Shown here piece after piece: positions 6,184 to 11,886 of a DNA stretch of 11,886 nucleotides. Numbering within the stretch: the stretch's first letter is position 1; each line of letters starts with the position of its first letter. The notes under the pieces were generated by a model. That model searched no databases. It was given only the letters and a program-made list of their open reading frames with translations, and had not been told where the DNA came from. This DNA comes from an uncultured Desulfurellaceae bacterium. GTDB lineage: Bacteria > Campylobacterota_A > Desulfurellia > Desulfurellales > Hippeaceae. Position numbers and translations under genes: made by a program. The stretch lies in the NCBI GenBank assembly GCA_913056505.1, contig CAJXLZ010000013.1:1-11886 (forward strand). Reading direction: 5' to 3'.

Positions 6184-8117
6184 AAAAATTTATTAAAACA
6201 GTTGTAGCACTTTTCTTTACGCTACTATTTTTTGTTGTAGTAGGTGCGGGGATTTATGTTTTTTCACTATATACACAGGTGAAAGACATTGCGCAAGAAA
6301 AAGTTAATGTTGATATTTTGGCACTTCCTACAAAAGTGTTTTCTTCGGATGGAAAATTGATAGCAAGCTTTGGACTTCAGAATAGAATACCGGTGAAATT
6401 AAATGGGGTTTCGATTGCCGCAAGGCATGCAGTATTAGCAGCAGAAGATGCTAATTTTTATGAACATGGTGCAATAGACATACTTGGTATTTTAAGGGCA
6501 TTTTTGACAGATGTGGTACACAGAAAATTTGTAGAGGGCGGTAGCACTATTACACAGCAATTGATAAAAAATATATACCTTTCTCCATCAAAAACCATTA
6601 GCAGAAAAATAAAGGAGATTATACTCTCATACGAATTAGAAAAACGCTATTCAAAGGATAAAATACTTCAAATGTATTTGAACACCGTTTATTTCGGATC
6701 CGGAGCGTGGGGCATTGAATCTGCGGCAAGAACATATTTTGATAAAAATGCAAAAGATTTAAATATTGCAGAAGGAGCGCTTTTGGCTGGGCTCATAAAA
6801 GCCCCAAGTGCCTATAATCCGTATAAACATCCGCATAGAGCTAAAATAAGGATGATATATGTTTTAAACCGGATGTTGAAGAACAATTTCATAAACCGTA
6901 ATCAGTATGCCAAGGCTATGCATAGTAGAATTGTTTTAAAAAAACAGGGCCCAAATATTTTTGGCATATTAATGGCTCCCTATTTTACGGATTACATAAG
7001 AAGTTATTTAATAAATAAATATGGCGAAGATGTTATATATAAAAGCGGATTTAAGGTATACACAACATTGGATATGCACTTGCAAAGATATGCATTTATA
7101 GCCGTTAAGAAAGGTGTACTTAGATTATCTAGAGGAAGATATAGAGGGTTGCAGTCGGCTTTACTTGCTATGGATCCAAAGACAGGATATGTTAAGGCAA
7201 TGATAGGTGGTTTTGATTATAAAAAAAGCCAATTTAACCGCGCGTTGCAGGCGGAAAGACAACCGGGCAGTTCATTCAAACCCTTTGTCTATCTAACAGC
7301 GCTGCAAGAGGGATATATGCCCACAGATACGATAGATGATTCACCTGTCGTATTTAGGTTTAATCACCGGGAATGGCGTCCTGAGAATTATTCTTCCAAA
7401 TTTCACGGCACAATAACCCTTATGTATGCCTTGGTGCACTCTATTAATGTTGCTACGATCAAACTTTTGAATGATGTAGGTGTGGATAATGTGATAAGCA
7501 ATGCAAAAAAATTGGGTATATCGGAAAAAATCCCGCGTAATCTATCAATAGCCTTGGGCTCTTTTTCTGTGAAACTTATAGAGATGGTAAGAGCTTATGC
7601 CGCATTTGATAACTATGGACTTTTGCCCAAGCCCATATTTATAACAAAGATAACAGATAGAAAAAATAATGTAATCTATCAAGATAAACCCCATTTAGAG
7701 AGGAAATTTTCAGAACTGAACGGTTTTATACTTAATGGTATGCTAAAGAATGTGATAAATTACGGTACAGGAAGAAGGGCTAAAATATTACATAGACCAT
7801 TAGCGGGTAAAACAGGAACAACAAACGGTTTTCGCGATGCCTGGTTTATAGGGTACTCCCCGCACCTTGTTGCCGGTGTATGGGTAGGATATGATAACGA
7901 TAAAACAATATTTAAAGGTGCTGAAGGTGCAAGGGCGGCGCTGCCTATATGGATAGATTTTATGTCTAATGCATTAAAAGATAAGCCCATAGGGATATTC
8001 CCGGTTCCAAAAGGCGTAACGGATGATGTTCTGCAGATGCTGTCCAAACCGCCGGAGCCGGAATCCGTAAATACAAAACCGAATATACAAAATTTATACG
8101 ACAATATAATTAACTAA
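6180..8117 (+). CDS. Class A penicillin-binding protein (PBP1A type), glycosyltransferase and transpeptidase
   Basis: This bifunctional enzyme polymerises lipid II into glycan strands and cross-links the stem peptides, on the outer face of the inner membrane. It has 645 residues: a short cytoplasmic MKKFIK, a signal anchor helix at about 8-30, then a GT51 domain (about 55-235) with AAEDANFYEHGAID (87-100; Glu89 is the expected catalytic base), GGSTITQQ (120-127), RKIKEIILSYELE (142-154) and LNTVYFGSGAWGIESAA (167-183). The transpeptidase domain (about 320-600) has the three penicilloyl motifs: SSFK (364-367, nucleophile Ser364), SIN (421-423) and KTGT (544-547). It is shorter than E. coli PBP1a (about 850) and has no room for the extra ODD/OB domain between the two catalytic parts. 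It ends in a Pro-rich tail. Its start overlaps the TPR gene stop (ATGA, 6180-6183) and has no visible Shine-Dalgarno, so translation probably depends on that gene. It could be called mrcA, ponA or pbpA; I leave the symbol open. Confidence 0.96.
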   Translation: MKKFIKTVVALFFTLLFFVVVGAGIYVFSLYTQVKDIAQEKVNVDILALPTKVFSSDGKLIASFGLQNRIPVKLNGVSIAARHAVLAAEDANFYEHGAIDILGILRAFLTDVVHRKFVEGGSTITQQLIKNIYLSPSKTISRKIKEIILSYELEKRYSKDKILQMYLNTVYFGSGAWGIESAARTYFDKNAKDLNIAEGALLAGLIKAPSAYNPYKHPHRAKIRMIYVLNRMLKNNFINRNQYAKAMHSRIVLKKQGPNIFGILMAPYFTDYIRSYLINKYGEDVIYKSGFKVYTTLDMHLQRYAFIAVKKGVLRLSRGRYRGLQSALLAMDPKTGYVKAMIGGFDYKKSQFNRALQAERQPGSSFKPFVYLTALQEGYMPTDTIDDSPVVFRFNHREWRPENYSSKFHGTITLMYALVHSINVATIKLLNDVGVDNVISNAKKLGISEKIPRNLSIALGSFSVKLIEMVRAYAAFDNYGLLPKPIFITKITDRKNNVIYQDKPHLERKFSELNGFILNGMLKNVINYGTGRRAKILHRPLAGKTGTTNGFRDAWFIGYSPHLVAGVWVGYDNDKTIFKGAEGARAALPIWIDFMSNALKDKPIGIFPVPKGVTDDVLQMLSKPPEPESVNTKPNIQNLYDNIIN

Positions 8118-9032
8118 ATGAACTATAATGAAAATATTATCATAGACCAAATAGATGAGCAGCATATAGGCTTAAGAATAGACAGTGTTCTTGCAGATAT
8201 TTTAAATATACCAAGAAATCGGATACAGCATTGGCTAAAGGATAAATTTGTAAAGATAAACGGCGATTATGTTGCAAAAAATTATAAGATTAAAGCAGGG
8301 GATTGTGCTGAAATAACAGTTCCTGAAAAAAAGGCAGTTGAAGTTAGTGTTGCGGATGCACCTATAAATGTTATATATGAAGATGATCACATTGTTGTTG
8401 TGGATAAACCAAATAATTTGGTTGTGCATCCGGGTGCCGGAAAAGAATCAGAAAGTGTGGTTGGCGCACTGCTTTATAGGGGTGTGGAACTATCTAACAT
8501 AGGCGCGCTTATGAGACCGGGGGTTGTGCATAGAATTGATAAAAACACATCCGGTCTTATAGTATTGGCAAAAAATGATGAGGCTCACTTTTTGCTTGCA
8601 AAACAATTTTTTAACCATACTATTAAAAGAAAATATATAGGGATTGTAACGGGACACTTAAAAGAGCAAGCGGGCAAGGTAGATGCCCCCATCGGAAGGA
8701 ATCGTAAAAACCGCAAGATCTTTGCTATTGATAAAAATGGTAAAGATGCTGTTACACATTTTAAGGTGATAAAAAGATTGAATGGTATGGATTTAGTGAA
8801 ATTTGAGTTAGAAACCGGAAGGACACATCAGATTCGTGTGCATATGAGCCATATTCATCATGCATTGGTGGGTGATAGCACCTATGGCGGCAGAAAAGAT
8901 AATATGAAACGTCAAGCGTTGCACGCATTTTATTTGGGTTTCATACATCCAGCCACAAAAAAATATATATCATTTTATTCTCCATTGCCGGAGGATATCA
9001 AAAGACTTATAAAGCAAGGAGGCTGTTTATGA
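8118..9032 (+). CDS. rluD: 23S rRNA pseudouridine synthase, RluD/RluA family
   Basis: This enzyme isomerises specific uridines in RNA to pseudouridine; RluD modifies the helix 69 region of 23S rRNA (positions 1911, 1915, 1917 in E. coli). The 304 residues hold an N-terminal S4 RNA-binding domain (about 18-75, with LRIDSVLADILNIPRNRIQHWL and KINGDYV) and a catalytic domain with YEDDHIVVVDKPNNLVVHPG (87-106), VVHRIDKNTSGLIVLAK (136-152) and LETGRTHQIRVHM (231-243). Asp141 in the HRIDKNTSG motif is the expected catalytic residue. The gene begins directly after the PBP1A stop (TAA then ATG) without a clear Shine-Dalgarno. Its end overlaps the lipoprotein gene by four bases. The choice of RluD over RluA/RluC rests on the S4 domain and overall pattern; substrate positions are inferred from the family. 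Confidence 0.9.
   Translation: MNYNENIIIDQIDEQHIGLRIDSVLADILNIPRNRIQHWLKDKFVKINGDYVAKNYKIKAGDCAEITVPEKKAVEVSVADAPINVIYEDDHIVVVDKPNNLVVHPGAGKESESVVGALLYRGVELSNIGALMRPGVVHRIDKNTSGLIVLAKNDEAHFLLAKQFFNHTIKRKYIGIVTGHLKEQAGKVDAPIGRNRKNRKIFAIDKNGKDAVTHFKVIKRLNGMDLVKFELETGRTHQIRVHMSHIHHALVGDSTYGGRKDNMKRQALHAFYLGFIHPATKKYISFYSPLPEDIKRLIKQGGCL
9016..9022 (+). promoter_or_regulatory. Strong Shine-Dalgarno for the FnIII lipoprotein
   Basis: AAGGAGG lies six bases before the ATG at 9029, inside the last codons of rluD, where it encodes part of the terminal KQGGCL. It is a near-perfect site and suggests the lipoprotein is made in larger amounts than its neighbours that lack such a site. Confidence 0.75.
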
Positions 9033-10255
9033 AAAAATTTATGTTGATGATTATGGGAATTTTATTGATATCAAGCTGTACTACATTGCAGAAGAGAAAG
9101 ATCTATTCCAATATACCGCCGGTTACAGGCATAAGCGCAAAAGGTGGGATTAAAAGTGTTCAGCTTAAATGGAATCCTGTGAATGTTGAGAATATGCACA
9201 TAGATGGATACATAGTATATAGGTCGTCATCCAAAACCGGACCTTTTAAAGAGATAGGTAGAACAAGAGGCGTCTTTTCAACCGAATATTTGGATAATGG
9301 CGGATTCTTAAAACATTTAGAAAATAGCGCAACATATTTCTATAAAATATCAGCATTCAGCAAACAATTTGTAGGCACGCCCTCAGCAGTGGTATCAGCC
9401 ACAACACAGCCGCCACCTGAAGCTGTGACGGATATATATGCAAAAAGCGGACTGCCGCGGATGGTTATTCTTCAATGGAAACCGCCCAAAGACAGAAGTG
9501 TTGCGTATTACAACATATATAGGAGTTTATCGAAAAAGGGCCCCTTTAAGAAGATAGGCAGGAACAAGGGATATGTGAACACATTTTTTGTTGACAAGGG
9601 ATTAAAGGATCAATCTACATATTATTACTCGGTTACATCTGTAAATTATGACGGCGTGGAGAGCGATATTGTTGCATCAGTAAAGGCTGTAACAAAATAT
9701 AGACCGCAAAACGCAAGAAAAGTTACAGCTACCCCTGTAGGTGCTGGAACTGTTTTGGTGCAATGGTGGCCCAGTTATACATCTGATGTGACAAATTACA
9801 TTATATACAGAGGCCGATCTTTAGAATCTCTTTCAAAGATTGCTGAGGTTACCTCAGATAAATTGTCCTATAAAGATAGTAATCTCGATCCGGGAACAAC
9901 CTATTACTACAAGGTTGATGCATTAGATAAAGATAATATAGAGGGCAAATCTAAAGAGGTTGCGAGTGTAACAACCTATCCTATACCCGATGCCCCCAAA
10001 GGCATTTCGGTTAAGGAATTAGACGATGGTTCAGTGCTTATACAGTGGGATAGGGTGCAGGGTTATGTGGTTAAATATATACTTTTTAAGAGACATTTTA
10101 TTATATTGTCAGAAAAGGTTGCAGAAACTGAAGATAATTCATTTATTGATAAAAATGTGAAAAAAAATACAACATACTATTATTGGGTAAAATCGGTTGA
10201 TAAGTATGGACAGATAAGTAGAAATTCACCCGTAGTTTCCATTAAAATCAGATAA
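9029..10255 (+). CDS. Lipoprotein with four fibronectin type III domains, FlpA-like
   Basis: This 408-residue protein has a lipoprotein signal: MKK, a hydrophobic stretch, and the lipobox ISSC with Cys17 as the lipidation site, so it should be anchored to the inner or outer membrane facing the periplasm or surface. The mature part is four fibronectin type III domains at about 30-126, 128-222, 225-316 and 319-408. Each has the conserved Trp in the B strand (LKW 46-48, LQW 148-150, VQW 244-246, IQW 338-340) and the Tyr-rich F strand (TYFYKISAF, TYYYSVTSV, TYYYKVDAL, TYYYWVKSV). Domains 1 and 2 share a very similar stretch (residues 61-81 and 161-181). An FnIII lipoprotein next to rluD matches Campylobacter jejuni FlpA, which binds host fibronectin, but here adhesion to a host is not implied and the ligand is unknown. 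The ATG overlaps the rluD stop (ATGA) and has a strong Shine-Dalgarno. Confidence 0.9.
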   Translation: MKKFMLMIMGILLISSCTTLQKRKIYSNIPPVTGISAKGGIKSVQLKWNPVNVENMHIDGYIVYRSSSKTGPFKEIGRTRGVFSTEYLDNGGFLKHLENSATYFYKISAFSKQFVGTPSAVVSATTQPPPEAVTDIYAKSGLPRMVILQWKPPKDRSVAYYNIYRSLSKKGPFKKIGRNKGYVNTFFVDKGLKDQSTYYYSVTSVNYDGVESDIVASVKAVTKYRPQNARKVTATPVGAGTVLVQWWPSYTSDVTNYIIYRGRSLESLSKIAEVTSDKLSYKDSNLDPGTTYYYKVDALDKDNIEGKSKEVASVTTYPIPDAPKGISVKELDDGSVLIQWDRVQGYVVKYILFKRHFIILSEKVAETEDNSFIDKNVKKNTTYYYWVKSVDKYGQISRNSPVVSIKIR

Positions 10256-11769
10256 TGTTTGTTAAATTAAACAGTGCTTTTGTTTTAGGCATAGAAGCGC
10301 AACATATTTCAGTTGAAATAGATTCATTGCGCGGGTTGCCGGCCATATCAATGATAGGTCTTGCAGAAGGCGCAGCGAAAGAGAGTAAAGACAGGGTGCG
10401 CAGTGCACTTATAAATAGTGGAGTTAATATACCGCCCAAAAAAATTACAATAAATTTGGCTCCCGCAGATATTAAAAAGCAGGGCTCGGGATTTGATTTG
10501 GCAATCGGCGTAGGATTAGCCTTGGTATCCGGTATTAAGATTGAACATCGAGGATATATGTTTGCATCGGAACTGTCATTAGATGGCCACCTGCACTACA
10601 TAAAAGGTATTTTTCCTATAAGCATACTTGCAAAACAGCGCAATCTTAAATTGATTGTAAGCAGAGAAAATGTTGAGGAAGCGGTTTTGGGCGGCGCTTC
10701 TGTTTATGGTTTTGATACGCTTATTGAGGTGTTGGATTTTCTCGCAGGAACAAAAGATAAACAGCCAGAGAAACGGGATAGAGAAATAGTAGGTTATCCA
10801 AATTATGATGTAGATTTTGCGGATGTCAAAGGTCAGTTAAAAGCGAAAAGGGCTGCAGAAATAGCTGCAAGCGGATTTCATAATATACTCTTCATAGGTC
10901 CGCCCGGAGCTGGAAAAAGCATGATTGCAAAACGCATTCCCACAATACTGCCCTTGATGAGTGAGAGTGAAATACTTGAGACAACGCGTATATACAGCAC
11001 TGTGGGGCTGCTTAATAAAAATAATCCCATTATGGCATCAAGGCCATTCAGAGCTCCCCACCATACATCAAGCGATGTGAGTTTAATAGGTGGGGGCAGC
11101 GATGCAAAACCGGGTGAGGTAACGTTGGCAACAAACGGGATTCTGTTTTTAGATGAGCTTCCGGAGTTTAAAAGAAATGTGATAGAGGTTTTGAGACAAC
11201 CGTTGGAAGATGGCTATATAACTGTATCAAGGGCAAAGTTAAAGGTGAAATATCCTGCTTTTTTTATGCTTGTTGCAGCGATGAATCCATGTCCCTGTGG
11301 TAACTACGGTTCAAAGCGCAAAGAGTGCACATGCAGTTTTCAACAGATAAAACGCTACAGAAATAGAGTATCGGGTCCCATATTGGACAGGATAGATCTG
11401 CATGTTAATGTGCCTGAGGTGGATTATGAAGACATAAGTAGCAGCAAATTAAGCTCGCAAAGCAGCGAAGAGATAAGAGCGAGGGTAGAACAGGTGAGGG
11501 ATATTCAGAATAAGCGGTTTAAGGGTGATAATATAAATTACAATGCTCAAATGCTTCAAAGGCACCTAAGAAAATATTGCAGATTGGATGATGAATCCAA
11601 TAAAATATTAAAAGCCGCAATGGATAGATTTGGTCTTTCGGCAAGAAGCTATTCTAAAACATTAAAGATAGCGAGAACCATAGCCGATATGGATGGCTCT
11701 GACAATATAACATCTAAACATATAAAAGAGGCTGTATCTTACAGAACACTCGATATGGATAATTTATGA
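10255..11769 (+). CDS. comM: ComM/YifB family AAA+ ATPase (Mg chelatase-like)
   Basis: ComM is a hexameric AAA+ helicase that promotes branch migration during integration of incoming single-stranded DNA in natural transformation; it is also found in many bacteria not known to be competent. The 504 residues are the usual length. The N-terminal ChlI-like domain (about 15-145) includes SLRGLPAISMIGLAEGAAKESKDRVRSAL. The ATPase core has Walker A GPPGAGKS (215-222), RPFRAPHHTSS (263-273), Walker B ILFLDE (296-301) and a sensor segment AAMNPCPCG (341-349). A four-cysteine cluster (Cys346, 348, 358, 360) may bind metal, followed by SGPILDRIDLHV (373-384), which carries the arginine finger region. 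The C-terminal part has LSARSYSKTLKIARTIAD. The start shares one base with the lipoprotein stop (TAATG) and has no clear Shine-Dalgarno. It appears to be the last gene of the operon. Confidence 0.95.
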   Translation: MFVKLNSAFVLGIEAQHISVEIDSLRGLPAISMIGLAEGAAKESKDRVRSALINSGVNIPPKKITINLAPADIKKQGSGFDLAIGVGLALVSGIKIEHRGYMFASELSLDGHLHYIKGIFPISILAKQRNLKLIVSRENVEEAVLGGASVYGFDTLIEVLDFLAGTKDKQPEKRDREIVGYPNYDVDFADVKGQLKAKRAAEIAASGFHNILFIGPPGAGKSMIAKRIPTILPLMSESEILETTRIYSTVGLLNKNNPIMASRPFRAPHHTSSDVSLIGGGSDAKPGEVTLATNGILFLDELPEFKRNVIEVLRQPLEDGYITVSRAKLKVKYPAFFMLVAAMNPCPCGNYGSKRKECTCSFQQIKRYRNRVSGPILDRIDLHVNVPEVDYEDISSSKLSSQSSEEIRARVEQVRDIQNKRFKGDNINYNAQMLQRHLRKYCRLDDESNKILKAAMDRFGLSARSYSKTLKIARTIADMDGSDNITSKHIKEAVSYRTLDMDNL

Positions 11770-11781
11770 TTGATAATCGAC

Positions 11782-11886
11782 TTATACACCTTTTGGTTTG
11801 TAATTTTTAAGTATAACAAAATGCTGTGATTCAACATTAATCCCGACCGCTTTCTTTGTCATTCTCATATTTTTTCTTGTCGCCCA
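11782..11886 (-). CDS. Possible C-terminal end of a convergent gene (34 codons visible)
   Basis: Reading the minus strand from the right edge gives an open frame of 34 residues that ends at a TAA (11784-11782), 12 bases from the comM stop. The visible residues include MTKKAVGINVESQHFVILK (mid part) and end in YKPKGV. I do not recognise a family. A second minus-strand frame is open from the edge to a TAA near 11837 (ending NDKESGRD) and could instead be the true gene end. The fragment is too short to decide between them, so this is a tentative call. No clear terminator hairpin is visible between it and comM. Confidence 0.3.
   Translation of the reverse strand, partial: WATRKNMRMTKKAVGINVESQHFVILKNYKPKGV

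Noticed and set aside
1..11886. Mobile elements, CRISPR arrays, tRNA/rRNA genes, toxin-antitoxin or phage-defence genes
   Set aside because: No spaced direct repeats, transposase motifs, cloverleaf-like sequence or defence-gene motifs were seen, and coding sequence fills nearly all of the window.

Overview
The window is an AT-rich stretch of a bacterial chromosome, with many ATA, AGA and TTA codons. It looks like ordinary housekeeping DNA: I see no mobile elements, RNA genes or CRISPR arrays. Eight genes on the + strand run from 597 to 11769 with gaps of 14 bases or less, and most adjacent pairs touch or overlap. They probably form one operon: trhP (U32 family), rsmD, coaD, a class I aminotransferase, a membrane-anchored TPR protein, a class A penicillin-binding protein, rluD, a fibronectin type III lipoprotein and comM (nine proteins if the divergent ligase is counted, eight on + strand plus that one on -). 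A divergent gene at the left edge (498 to 1, minus strand) encodes the first 166 residues of an AMP-forming acyl-CoA synthetase, most like malonyl-CoA synthetases. At the right edge the last 34 residues of a possible convergent minus-strand gene can be read.

Organism (inference only): the window has the Gram-negative hallmarks of a lipoprotein and a PBP1A. The rluD gene followed directly by an FnIII lipoprotein matches the Campylobacter arrangement in which a pseudouridine synthase gene adjoins flpA. With the AT-rich composition and the general protein style, this suggests Campylobacterota or a relative, possibly the Desulfurellales (Hippea, Desulfurella). Deferribacterota is an alternative. 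A database search would settle it.

Layout: 1-498, acyl-CoA synthetase fragment; 499-596, divergent regulatory region with two inverted repeats, one of them a perfect 8+3+8 palindrome just before trhP; 597-2320, tRNA and 16S rRNA modification (trhP, rsmD); 2313-4024, coenzyme A synthesis (coaD) and an aspartate-type aminotransferase; 4027-8117, a TPR membrane protein overlapping a PBP1A gene; 8118-9032, 23S rRNA pseudouridylation (rluD); 9029-10255, four-domain FnIII lipoprotein; 10255-11769, comM helicase of natural transformation; 11770-11886, tail of a possible convergent gene.

How the genes relate: three RNA-modification enzymes are mixed with CoA synthesis and envelope genes, so the operon probably reflects growth-linked co-expression rather than one pathway. 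The pairing most likely to be functional is the TPR protein with PBP1A. They share a four-base stop/start overlap, and TPR-like proteins such as LpoA and CpoB are known to control class A PBPs in E. coli. The most unusual DNA feature is a perfect 13-bp hairpin with a four-base loop inside the 5' part of the TPR coding sequence (4113-4142). I found no convincing novel multi-gene system here; the best leads are the TPR-PBP pair and this hairpin.
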